Assembly: GCA_963848825.1 (NCBI GenBank)
Contig: CAWKFA010000002.1
Span: 248,001-312,000 of the forward strand
Direction: 5' to 3'
DNA: 64,000 nt
From: CAVVSQ01 sp963848825
Lineage (GTDB): Bacteria > Planctomycetota > Planctomycetia > Gemmatales > Gemmataceae
Part shown: positions 54,115-62,251 of the stretch, in pieces
How positions within the stretch are numbered: position 1 is the first letter of the stretch
Layout: each line of letters begins with the position of its first letter
Notes under the pieces: model-generated
The model's database searches: none
Seen by the model: only the letters and a program-made list of their open reading frames with translations
Told to the model about the DNA's origin: nothing
Program-made: the position numbers and the translations under genes

Positions 54115-54525
54115 ATGAATCCGCCAATGCGTCTAATTCGCTACGTCTGGGCATTCCCCGCTACGGCCCTTGGCCTACCGCTGGTCCTCGTGGCGTGGCT
54201 GTCGGGGGGTAGCGCCGACATCGTGCAGGGTGCCATTGAAATTCACGGCGGTTTGGTGACTCGTCTTCTTCGACGTGGGATTCCGGGCATCGGCGGCGCC
54301 GCGGCCATGACCCTGGGTCATGTGATACTCGGGCGCGACTCGGCATGCCTGGAACAGAGCCGTCGTCACGAGCATGTGCATGTGCGGCAGTTTGAGCGCC
54401 GGGGGCCACTTCTTCTTCCGCTCTATTTGACGTTTAGCCTGGTGCTTTACCTGCGCGGCCGCGATCCGTACTTGGATAACCCATTCGAGCGCGAGGCATT
54501 CGAGAAAACCGGCGGGCCACCCTGA
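54115..54525 (+). CDS. Small membrane protein with HExxH motif
   Basis: 136 residues. Hydrophobic segments near the N-terminus (YVWAFPATALGLPLVLVAWL) and C-terminal half (LLLPLYLTFSLVLYL) flank a short loop with TLGHVILGRD and RRHEHVHVRQFERRGP, an HExxH zinc-metallopeptidase-type motif (HEHVH) lying just before the second membrane segment. I recognise the pattern as a recurring small conserved family without known function; proteolysis is inference. A second ATG at 54127 is possible. No strong ribosome site. Ends DPYLDNPFEREAF. Confidence 0.65.
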   Translation: MNPPMRLIRYVWAFPATALGLPLVLVAWLSGGSADIVQGAIEIHGGLVTRLLRRGIPGIGGAAAMTLGHVILGRDSACLEQSRRHEHVHVRQFERRGPLLLPLYLTFSLVLYLRGRDPYLDNPFEREAFEKTGGPP

Positions 54526-54641
54526 CCTCTGGCGTTCAACTAGTTTCGAGTTACGGGCCGTATGGTGTTTACACCCACAACGGTGGACATATTTTTTTCA
54601 GGTCATTCATTGATCTGGGCTAGTATTTCTTTCTGGTTGTA

Positions 54642-54667
54642 GGCTAAAATCCGGATTAATTTTAGCC
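54642..54667. terminator. Hairpin after the HExxH gene, before the 308-bp array
   Basis: A perfect 9-bp stem GGCTAAAAT/ATTTTAGCC with an 8-base loop. No T-run follows, so it may be a transcript end or a repeat border rather than a strong intrinsic terminator. Confidence 0.4.
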
Positions 54668-54696
54668 GGGTGCCCGGATCATCGAACAATTAGTCT

Positions 54697-54939
54697 GTTG
54701 TGGCAGGGTTATCCGGTACTCCGGATGACCCTGCTTCACCGTGAAGCGACCTTTTCCCTGAAGACCGCTTCAGCTTCTTCTTGAGTTTATCCGTAGAAAA
54801 TAATTCATGAAGATAAATTGTGGTAAAAGAGTTTTTCGGTACTCCGATATGCCCCGTCTTGGCGGTGATGGGATCCATTCACCGCAGTCAGGGTCATGCA
54901 CGAGTACATGCATAACCCTGCCACAACACCCTTTTTTTT
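54697..54939 (+). ncRNA. Putative structured RNA, unit 1
   Basis: The closing helix is perfect over 16 bp: GTTGTGGCAGGGTTAT (54697-54712) with ATAACCCTGCCACAAC (54912-54927), followed 4 bases later by eight T (54932-54939). Inside: ATCCGG-TACT-CCGGAT (54711-54726), GCTTCAC-C-GTGAAGC (54733-54747) and GGGTCATGCA/TGCATAACCC (54891-54918), the last competing with the closing helix. A non-coding RNA is inferred from shape only; a MITE with 16-bp inverted repeats is the alternative. Confidence 0.4.
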
Positions 54940-55004
54940 AGCAGTTAACGGCGGCGAAGGATGAGTCTCCAGGCCGGGCGCCCGGATCATCGAACAATTA
55001 GTCT

Positions 55005-55248
55005 GTTGTGGCAGGGTTATCCGGTACTCCGGATGACCCTGCTTCACCGTGAAGCGACCTTTTCCCTGAAGACCGCTTCAGCTTCTTCTTGAGTTTATCC
55101 GTGGAAAATAATTCATGAAGATAAATTGTGGTAAAAGAGTTTTTCGGTACTCCGATATGCCCCATCTTGGCGGTGATGGGATCCATTCACCGCAGTCAGG
55201 GTCATGCACGAGTACATGCATAACCCTGCCACAACGCCCTTTTTTTTT
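55005..55248 (+). ncRNA. Putative structured RNA, unit 2
   Basis: The same 16-bp closing helix (55005-55020 with 55220-55235) and nine T (55240-55248). Internal hairpins are unchanged from unit 1. Single-base differences (GTAGAAAAT to GTGGAAAAT, CCCCGTC to CCCCATC) fall outside the helices I can define. Confidence 0.4.
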
Positions 55249-55312
55249 GCAGTTAACGGCGGCGAAGGATGAGTCTCCAGGCCGGGTGCCCGGATCATCG
55301 AACAATTAGTCT

Positions 55313-55556
55313 GTTGTGGCAGGGTTATCCGGTACTCCGGATGACCCTGCTTCACCGTGAAGCGACCTTTTCCCTGAAGTCCGCTTCAGCTTCTTCTTGA
55401 GTTTTATCCGTAGAAAATAATTCATGAAGATAAATTGTGGTAAAAGAGTTTTTCGGTACTCCGATATGCCCCGTCTTGGCGGTGATGGGATCCATGCACC
55501 GCAGTCAGGGTCATGCACGAGTACATGCATAACCCTGCCACAACGCGTTTTTTTTT
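55313..55556 (+). ncRNA. Putative structured RNA, unit 3
   Basis: Closing helix 55313-55328 with 55529-55544, then nine T (55548-55556). Differences from unit 1 include GAAGACC to GAAGTCC, an extra T in GAGTTTTATCC and ACACCC to ACGCG just before the T-run. Closing helix and main hairpins are retained. Confidence 0.4.
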
Positions 55557-55592
55557 AGCAGTTAACGGCGGCGAAGGGAATGAGTCTCCAGG

Positions 55593-55925
55593 GCAACCCC
55601 GGCAGCAAAGAGCAAGGTTACCGGGCCGCCAACGTGTCGTTGCACGTTTTCATACCCCTTAACGGCGGTGGCCCGAGAAGTTGCACGGGTCGCCGCAATA
55701 GGTGGGAGTGTGCTGCCGTTTTGGGAACGGCTTCACAGATGCCGATGGACAGCTGCACCCACCCAAGTCCGCGGCCGGGGAGCTGTAAGCTTCCGAGATT
55801 AAAGAGTTCGATGATTTCTTCAAGGAACGAGTCGCCGCTGATCAAACAGATTGTCGCAGGCCCGACGCGAAGCGGAAGTTGAGGAACCAGGATTCGAACC
55901 TAAATTGGCGGTATTTCGCTGGCAT
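55593..55925. other. Spacer between repeat array and GH30-like gene
   Basis: No supported gene. A 100-codon plus-strand frame (55580-55882) has no domain character. On the minus strand, about 55877-55900 resembles a tRNA T-arm (GGTTCGAATCCTGG) but no tRNA body is attached. Confidence 0.5.
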
Positions 55926-58900
55926 TCACTTTGCGTAGCGTCCACGTCGCAAACCATGGAAAAGGCTCAAATCTTTGAAATCCGCAAACACCCTGTCGAG
56001 CGCGACGGTGCTCGTTACGTCGCTCAAGCACTCGAAGAATTCCTGCGCGACGCCTGTCGGCTTTTCGTTCATCAGGCAGGTCCAGTACAATTCATCGTCC
56101 AGCAAGGCATTTTTCAGCAACGGCCAAAAGCTCGAGCTCGGCATCGCAGAGTCTCGACCGCTAGCGCAGAGCACAGTATTGGGGAAAGGGTCAGTACCGG
56201 CCTGAAGCGGCTGGCTGGGCACAGGCGCGGGTGCCAGTTTTTTACTGTTGTTAACGATGCCTTGTCTGGGTGCAGTTGTATCAGGCTCGGTTACCCCATC
56301 TTTGGTGCTAACCGAAGCCGACATCGGGGTCTGCGGGTGCGCAGCGGGAAGCAGTTGTGGCACGGGGGTTTGGGGACTAGACACGACGAAACCCGGGACG
56401 GGTGGGATTTGCGTCGGATGAAGCTGAACGATGTAGGCGTCGATGGTGGAAACGTCGCCTGCGTCTACAGAAATATCGCCAGCTACGTCGCCGATTACCA
56501 CGGGATCAACTTGCGCGTAGGCGTTGAAGCCAGTTGCTGCCCCAATGGCCACCTGATTTACTTCCAGTTTGTCCAGTCCATTCACCTTCCCGTCACCGTT
56601 GACGTCCCCCAGGTAAGCGTTGACATGCAGGCCGCCGGCGCTCACGGCGTTGCCTTGTGTGCCGTTGATGATGACATTGCTGAGCTGGAGAAGTTCCCGC
56701 GTTTCATACAAGTTGGCAGCAGTGTTGGGCACGACGGCGATCAGGTCGCCTAACACCAAGGGGTTGGACGGCGTCAGAGACGCGGCGCTGGCGTCGTTGT
56801 ACTGGAATGTCGCCAGGCCGCCGGTATTCGTAATGAGTTTCAATGCGGCGGCCGGATCCGTGGCGTCACTTGTCGTACCTGAAAGAGTACTCTCGATGGT
56901 TAGCAGGGCTGGATTGTAGGCAATTGAAAAAGTCACGCTCGTTACGTTGGCGGCGTTGTAAAGCGTGATCGGGATGCCGGCCGACACGCCGTTGGGGACC
57001 TCAATCGGGGAACTGGCGTTGGGGCCCCGGGCGAAATCCGGCATGGCCAGGACTGGCGTGGCCTGAACTTGATAACTGGTGCTGAACGTGGTGACGAAGT
57101 CGGCGGCGCCGCCGTTGTTGGCACCATCCAGGCCGGCCCCCAGGGCGTCCAAAAAGCCGCTGCCGCTTGCCCCGCTCACCAGCCTCAACGTGTAGGTATC
57201 GTCGGGTAAAACCGCGGAGAGTCTTCCCGAACTGAATAAGCTGTTGAGGAGGTACAGGTAGCTTTGGGTGGCGCTAAAAGTGATATTCGTAATGGTCGAA
57301 CTGATGATCAAGGCACCATGAATCGGTCCCACATGAGCGCCGGTAAGAATCACGTCCGACACGCCGGCCAATGTGGCGCGATAAAGACTGACGTCTGCCG
57401 GGATGAACGCTTTGCTGAACGATACCCCAAAGCCGGTAGGCGTCGGTGTGAAATTGGTGACTATCAGTCCGCGCATGACCACCGTAGTCGTGGCTCCAGT
57501 CAGGCCTGTCGCCGTTGCGGAGATGGTCAACGTGCCCGCAGTCTTCTCTGTTACCAGGAATTGATGTTGGCCGGCGTCAGCGGTAACGAAAGCATAGATT
57601 CCTCCGGCCAGCGGTTGACCGGTGGCGGCGTCCACGAACGTTGCCGTCGGGTCGCTGGTGCTGAGGATGATGGACCCAACGTAACCATGCACCACCGCAC
57701 CGGCGGTGTTCCGCGCGCTGACGGTAATGGCAAAAGCCGTCCCCGTGGTCCCGGCTCCTGGCGCGGCCAGTGCAAGAGCAGTCGCCGCCAGCGACGCGAC
57801 GCTTACGCCCGAGAATGTCGCAGTGCTGGCGGTCGCTTTGTTATGGGCGGTTACTGCCAGGCCGACGAGCGCCGTCGAGGGCAAGCTGATGGTTTGACTT
57901 GTCCCTACCTGTGTCCACGTGATGCCGTTCGTACTGTAGTAGCCGCTGAATGTATTGCCGACGCGCGTGAGTTTCACCCAGACGGGCACAGTCAGGCCGC
58001 CCACGGCGACATTGTTCGAGGTGCCGCCGGTGGTCGATCGCCACTGAAAGGAGACGCCGTTGCCGGGCGTGGCAAAGATGCCGACATTGGCCGCATTGGG
58101 ATCCGTGGAAGCACGCATCATAACGCCGGCCTTGGCCCACGGGTCAGTGTTTTGCTGGCTCTTGACCTGAGCCATAACGGCCCCGTCGCCGGGCATACTC
58201 TGGTAGACAAAATGGAACTGGTCGGCCGCATTCCAGATGTCGCTGCCGCCTCCGGTCAGCGTATACGTGGAGGAGCTGTAGCTCATCGAGCCGGCAAATC
58301 CCGGCGAACCGATGTCGATGCTATTCGTGAAACTGCCGAAGCTCACCGGGACGCTTATCGAACTCGTGACGCTGAGCCCGAACTGGTCGGTGACGGTGAC
58401 AGTGAAATTGTAGGTTCCCGTCTGGGTGAAAGAGGCCATCGTGTTCTTGGCGCCGTTGTTGCCATTCGTGGAGAAGGTGACCGGCGCAGGTCCGTTGCTG
58501 GACCAGGTGTAGGTGAGCGTGTTTTCGCCGCTGGCGTCGGCGCCGAGCACCGACAGGGAAACAGTGCTCGCCGCCACGGCTGGGGGCGCCGCGGCCGCCG
58601 GCGTGGCTATTGTCGGCGGCTGGTTGCCTGCACCAGTCAAGGCCGGGCTCGCGAACGTCGCGGTAGCCAACTGGCCGCTGCTGTGTGAACTAGTGATCAT
58701 CCCCACATAAATGGTGCCGTTCATGGCGATCGGCACGCTAGCGCCGAGCTGCGTCCACGTGGTCCCGTTGGTCCCGTAATAGACGGAAAACGCATTGCCG
58801 CTGCGCGTGAGCTTGAGCCAAAGGGGCGTTGCAAAGGTTCCCTTGCTGGCCACCGAGGTCGAGGACGCAGAATATGAGGTGCGCTGTTCAAAGTTGAGCG

Positions 58901-61574
58901 TGCCCTGCGGCGTCAGGAAACCGATGGCATAGGCCGAGCTGGGGTCGAGTGAATTACGCATCATGATGCCGGCCTTGCCGTAGTTGGCAAAATTGGCCAT
59001 CGAGGCCACCTGAGCTATATAGCTGCCGTCGCCGGTCAAGGTCGTGAACGCGAATTGGAAGCCGTCGGCCGTATTCCAGATGTCGGCGCCGGCGCCGGTA
59101 AGGGTATAGGTACCGGTCGAGCTGTTGTAGCCAGCTCCGCCCGCCTGTCCCAGGGTACCGGCATCACCAATGTCGGCATGGGCATAAGGCGCAGGCAACG
59201 CGGAGGCCGTTTCCGGCAGCGTTGACATCGAACTAGACACGGCCCCATTTGAAAGTGCCTCGACGCGATATTCGTATGCCTGGCCGCTCGTCACCGTCGT
59301 ATCCGTGTACCTCGTGCTGTTCGCCGGCAGCGTGTTCGTCAGCATCGTCCAGCTATTGCCGCCGTCCGTACTCCTGTCGACTTCGTACGCCGTGTCGGCC
59401 GCCGAGTTGTTGTCCCAGAGCACTGTGGCAAATAGCGTTGGGGCCGGCGAAAATTCGACCTCCACGTGCGTCGGTGCATAGGGCGGCACCGTGAACGCCG
59501 ACGCCGTAGCGTAGGCGGAATTTATTGAATTGTAGACGTTGTCAACGCGATAGTAATACGTCACGCCTTCGGCTACCGTTGCGTCGGTGTAGGTCTGCGT
59601 CCCATGTCCGACCGTGCTGAGCGTCGTCCAGTTGATATTATCCGTCGAGCGCTGGATGGTAACCGTGGCGTTGGCGGTTGTGTTGTCGTTCCACGTAAGC
59701 ACGGCAGTAGTACCGCTGTGCGCGACGGCCAGGCCGCTTGGGGGCCTCAACACTGTCGTCGCCACCGTTGCCACATTGGTCGGCGCTGACGAGTTGTTTC
59801 CATAAACCGCACGGACGCGATATTCCACGGTGGCCAGGTCCGGAGCCGAGGTGTCGGTGTAGCTTGTCGACCCCGGCGTAATGCCGGCAGTCTCGGTGAT
59901 CCACGTGTTGCCGCCGTCGATCGAATAATCGACGGCGTAATTCGTGACCGAGGAACCATTGCCCGTCCAGGTCAGCGTCACATTCTGAGTCGACGCGCTA
60001 TAGCTGGCCGAGAGATTCGCCGGCGCCGGCGGCTGCGTCATCGCCGTGGCCACATTCGAATAGAGCGTGCCGTTGTTCGCTTGAACGCGGTAGTAATATT
60101 GCGTGTTTGCTGGCAGCCCCGCATCGGTGTAGGTATAACTGCCGGCTGGAATCGCACTGGTCAAAGTGGACCAAATTGTGCCGTTGCTTGAGCGCTGCAG
60201 TGTATAGCCGGTTGCCGAAGTGAGGTTGTTTGTCCATGCAAGCCTGACCGAACCGGGCGAAGTAGCCGATGCCAACAGCCCCACGGGTACCTCGGTCACG
60301 GGTGTAGCGCTAACGTTGCCGGTGAGTGTCACGATGCTTTGCGCGGGGATGGTATAGGTATAGCTGCTGCCGGTGCCGGTGGCGGGAATCGACTGCTGCT
60401 GGGCGACGTCTAGCGTGGCGGATGTGATCCACGGAGTCAGCACGGGCGCGTAGCCTCCATTAAGGCTGATCGTCTCACTGATGGCCGATGTCGAATTATT
60501 GACGAGCACAGAGGCGAATTCGCCGGTCGCCGGATTTTTGAAGGCACTGATGAGCAAGCCGTTGTTGTCGTTGCTTTCACCCACCTCCACCCATCCGGGG
60601 CGAATGAACTTCGAATAGTTGGCCATCGCCGAGAATACTTTGGTCGACTGCCAGTTGCCGCCGAGAAGGCCTGCGCTGCCGCCCGCGTTGATCCACCACC
60701 AATTAAAGGCGCTGGCCCCACTGAGATCGACGACATCATAAATCGAGGTCGCCGCTGACAACCCTGCGACAATGCCGGCGCTGTTCGAATAGGAGCCTGA
60801 ATTCTCGGTCTCCCATATCTGGTGCCCGTTCAAGCCGGAGATCGGGCCAAAGCCATAGTTGCCGTAGGTGTGATCGGCATAGATGAGGTTCGCGTAGCTG
60901 GACTCGGTCGGGTCGCTCATTACTTGGCTGACGAGGTTGAGCGAGTTCCAGTGGGTCTCTTCGGGCAAAATGATCTTGGTCGTCAAACCATCCGCGGCGA
61001 AGGTAGGTTCCAGGATGGAAAGCACGTCGTGGAACTCTTGAGCGCTCCAGACGGCCGATTCATAACTCGCTTGCCAGTCAGGTTCGTTCTGCATCGAGAC
61101 GGCGTAAACAGTGATGCCGTCGTTCTTCATGTTGATGACGTATTGCGCGAGCCAGTTCGCGTAGTTTTGATAATCGGCCGGCAGCAAATAACCGCCGGTG
61201 GCCACGCCATTGACTATGTCGGCAACGTTATTGTTGCTCTTCCATTGGGCGGGCGGGCTCCACGGCGTGCTAAAGATCGTCACCCCCATTTGCTGCGCAC
61301 TCTGCATCGTGCTGATCTCGCCGCTGCTGGAACTGGTGTCGGCATTGATATGGCTGCGTAGTATGGACAGGCCCGCTCCGTTGGTCGGCGACCAAAGTAG
61401 TTGCGCCTCCGAGGTCGTGACACTTGGCGTGATCCACGCGCTGGACGCCCCAAAGCCGGCCATCGTCTGCAGCACAGTGTTTAGACTGATGCTGGCAGAC
61501 GATAAGAGAAAACGCGGCTCCAGTTCCTCCACCCAAAACAACGCCTTTCTGGATTGGAACTTCCTTTTGCGCAT
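55926..61574 (-). CDS. Secreted GH30-like glycoside hydrolase with FN3, LamG-like, cohesin and dockerin modules
   Basis: 1,882 residues, intact. The N-terminus VEELEPRFLLSS (15-26) is the planctomycete extracellular LEPR motif. GH30-like TIM barrel and beta domain at 30-420: acid/base Glu164 in SMQNEPD and nucleophile Glu257 in IWETENSG. Fibronectin type III domains follow to about residue 790 (TGYTLQRSSNGTIWSTL). Two LamG/DUF1349-like domains (GKAGIMMRNSLDPSSA and AGVMMRASTDP) flank a PKD-like domain. Then an Ig-like domain, a cohesin-like domain (AGIPITLYNAANVTSVTFSI) and a dockerin pair (LGDVNGDGKVNGLDKLEV, GDVAGDISVDAGDVS). Probably cleaves beta-linked polysaccharide outside the cell. The specific GH30 subfamily is not clear. 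Confidence 0.88.
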   Translation of the reverse strand: MRKRKFQSRKALFWVEELEPRFLLSSASISLNTVLQTMAGFGASSAWITPSVTTSEAQLLWSPTNGAGLSILRSHINADTSSSSGEISTMQSAQQMGVTIFSTPWSPPAQWKSNNNVADIVNGVATGGYLLPADYQNYANWLAQYVINMKNDGITVYAVSMQNEPDWQASYESAVWSAQEFHDVLSILEPTFAADGLTTKIILPEETHWNSLNLVSQVMSDPTESSYANLIYADHTYGNYGFGPISGLNGHQIWETENSGSYSNSAGIVAGLSAATSIYDVVDLSGASAFNWWWINAGGSAGLLGGNWQSTKVFSAMANYSKFIRPGWVEVGESNDNNGLLISAFKNPATGEFASVLVNNSTSAISETISLNGGYAPVLTPWITSATLDVAQQQSIPATGTGSSYTYTIPAQSIVTLTGNVSATPVTEVPVGLLASATSPGSVRLAWTNNLTSATGYTLQRSSNGTIWSTLTSAIPAGSYTYTDAGLPANTQYYYRVQANNGTLYSNVATAMTQPPAPANLSASYSASTQNVTLTWTGNGSSVTNYAVDYSIDGGNTWITETAGITPGSTSYTDTSAPDLATVEYRVRAVYGNNSSAPTNVATVATTVLRPPSGLAVAHSGTTAVLTWNDNTTANATVTIQRSTDNINWTTLSTVGHGTQTYTDATVAEGVTYYYRVDNVYNSINSAYATASAFTVPPYAPTHVEVEFSPAPTLFATVLWDNNSAADTAYEVDRSTDGGNSWTMLTNTLPANSTRYTDTTVTSGQAYEYRVEALSNGAVSSSMSTLPETASALPAPYAHADIGDAGTLGQAGGAGYNSSTGTYTLTGAGADIWNTADGFQFAFTTLTGDGSYIAQVASMANFANYGKAGIMMRNSLDPSSAYAIGFLTPQGTLNFEQRTSYSASSTSVASKGTFATPLWLKLTRSGNAFSVYYGTNGTTWTQLGASVPIAMNGTIYVGMITSSHSSGQLATATFASPALTGAGNQPPTIATPAAAAPPAVAASTVSLSVLGADASGENTLTYTWSSNGPAPVTFSTNGNNGAKNTMASFTQTGTYNFTVTVTDQFGLSVTSSISVPVSFGSFTNSIDIGSPGFAGSMSYSSSTYTLTGGGSDIWNAADQFHFVYQSMPGDGAVMAQVKSQQNTDPWAKAGVMMRASTDPNAANVGIFATPGNGVSFQWRSTTGGTSNNVAVGGLTVPVWVKLTRVGNTFSGYYSTNGITWTQVGTSQTISLPSTALVGLAVTAHNKATASTATFSGVSVASLAATALALAAPGAGTTGTAFAITVSARNTAGAVVHGYVGSIILSTSDPTATFVDAATGQPLAGGIYAFVTADAGQHQFLVTEKTAGTLTISATATGLTGATTTVVMRGLIVTNFTPTPTGFGVSFSKAFIPADVSLYRATLAGVSDVILTGAHVGPIHGALIISSTITNITFSATQSYLYLLNSLFSSGRLSAVLPDDTYTLRLVSGASGSGFLDALGAGLDGANNGGAADFVTTFSTSYQVQATPVLAMPDFARGPNASSPIEVPNGVSAGIPITLYNAANVTSVTFSIAYNPALLTIESTLSGTTSDATDPAAALKLITNTGGLATFQYNDASAASLTPSNPLVLGDLIAVVPNTAANLYETRELLQLSNVIINGTQGNAVSAGGLHVNAYLGDVNGDGKVNGLDKLEVNQVAIGAATGFNAYAQVDPVVIGDVAGDISVDAGDVSTIDAYIVQLHPTQIPPVPGFVVSSPQTPVPQLLPAAHPQTPMSASVSTKDGVTEPDTTAPRQGIVNNSKKLAPAPVPSQPLQAGTDPFPNTVLCASGRDSAMPSSSFWPLLKNALLDDELYWTCLMNEKPTGVAQEFFECLSDVTSTVALDRVFADFKDLSLFHGLRRGRYAK

Positions 61575-61696
61575 CTGCAGCTCTTTCTTAACCTGCCAAT
61601 AAGGCCGAATACCGGATCGTCCTGATGGAGAATGATTAACTGTTTATTTGACGTCCTGGGGGTTGGGCAAGTTCCATTTTAGATGGTGGTAGACAA

Positions 61697-62173
61697 TCAG
61701 CCCACGATGTTGGCTAGCAGCCCGCTGAAAAAGGCCGCTGACGCCCTGCCAACCAAGCTGGCCCGCAGGGCATTTCGCTCTGTATAGCGCAACACCGCAA
61801 ACAAATGATCGTCCGATTCCACCGGGAATGACTTATAGCGACCCTGGCAAATATGGCCGGTTCCGCCCGTGTGGTAATGCGCGTGCCAACGCATACTGTG
61901 CGTGTGCGTCAGCCAGCGCAGAAACGCGGTGAGTTGACCCTCCTTTTCAGGCCAAAGAACCATATGCCAATGGTTGGGCATCAGACAATAGCCCAATAGG
62001 CGGAGCGGGTGCTTTTCCAAAGCCTTTAGCAGAATGCGTTCAAACGCCAGGTAGTCGCCATCTTTCCGGAAAAGCGGCAATCTGGCCACCGCGTGATTGA
62101 GCGCCGCCTGGAGCATTACGAGCCCGTCGTGGCCTAGGCAAAGTGTAAAACATCGGCACTGGCCGTTCAACAA
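61697..62173 (-). CDS. REP-associated tyrosine transposase (RAYT, Y1_Tnp), eroded ends
   Basis: About 158 residues with the HUH metal site in YCLMPNHWHMVLWP, KEGQLTAFLRWLTHTHS, HICQGRYKSFPVESDDH and a catalytic-Tyr region VLRYTERNALRASLV. The usual N-terminus (PRPRRARNAPGG) is present but one frame off at about 62115, so the TTG start at 62173 is weak. The C-terminus (SAAFFSGLLANIVG) is not native: its DNA is the end of the palindromic element family (TAGCAGCCCGCTGAAAAAGG, from 61717). RAYTs move or maintain REP palindromes. Probably inactive, yet the best-preserved source copy here. Confidence 0.8.
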   Translation of the reverse strand: MLNGQCRCFTLCLGHDGLVMLQAALNHAVARLPLFRKDGDYLAFERILLKALEKHPLRLLGYCLMPNHWHMVLWPEKEGQLTAFLRWLTHTHSMRWHAHYHTGGTGHICQGRYKSFPVESDDHLFAVLRYTERNALRASLVGRASAAFFSGLLANIVG

Positions 62174-62189
62174 GATTTGCCCTCGAATT

Positions 62190-62214
62190 CGAGCTGCGTC
62201 CGCTTTGAATTTCC
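62190..62214 (-). repeat. Left terminal repeat of the RAYT element, shared with the MITEs
   Basis: On the minus strand it reads GGAAATTCAAAGCGGACGCA then GCTCG and overlaps CTCGAATTCGAG (62182-62193). It matches the left inverted repeats at 52356 and 53437, tying the MITEs to this RAYT. No matching right repeat was found at 61600-61700. Confidence 0.8.
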
Positions 62215-62251
62215 TTGGTGGGAAGCCGTCGCAACGCCAGCGCCTCTCCTC

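Larger units (their letters stand above)
54668..55592. repeat. Three tandem 308-bp repeats
   Basis: CGGATCATCGAACAATTAG recurs at 54675, 54983 and 55291, exactly 308 bases apart. The copies differ at only about ten positions. Lower G+C than the flanks. Each unit holds several nested inverted repeats and ends in a run of 8-9 T. The third unit ends about 55592 with a small insertion (GAAGGGAATGAG). No credible protein is encoded. Confidence 0.93.

Noticed and set aside
54805..55355. Repeated 80-codon minus-strand frames in the 308-bp array (54805-55047 and 55113-55355).
   Set aside because: They recur only because the DNA repeats, the third unit does not keep the frame, and no ribosome site or domain is seen.
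55580..55882. 100-codon plus-strand frame after the repeat array.
   Set aside because: No homologous motif, no clear ribosome site, and low-complexity Pro/Arg/Ser composition.
55877..55900. tRNA T-arm-like sequence on the minus strand (GGTTCGAATCCTGG).
   Set aside because: No acceptor, D-arm or anticodon arm can be built around it. At most it is a tRNA 3' fragment such as an old attachment site, without supporting integrase or repeat.
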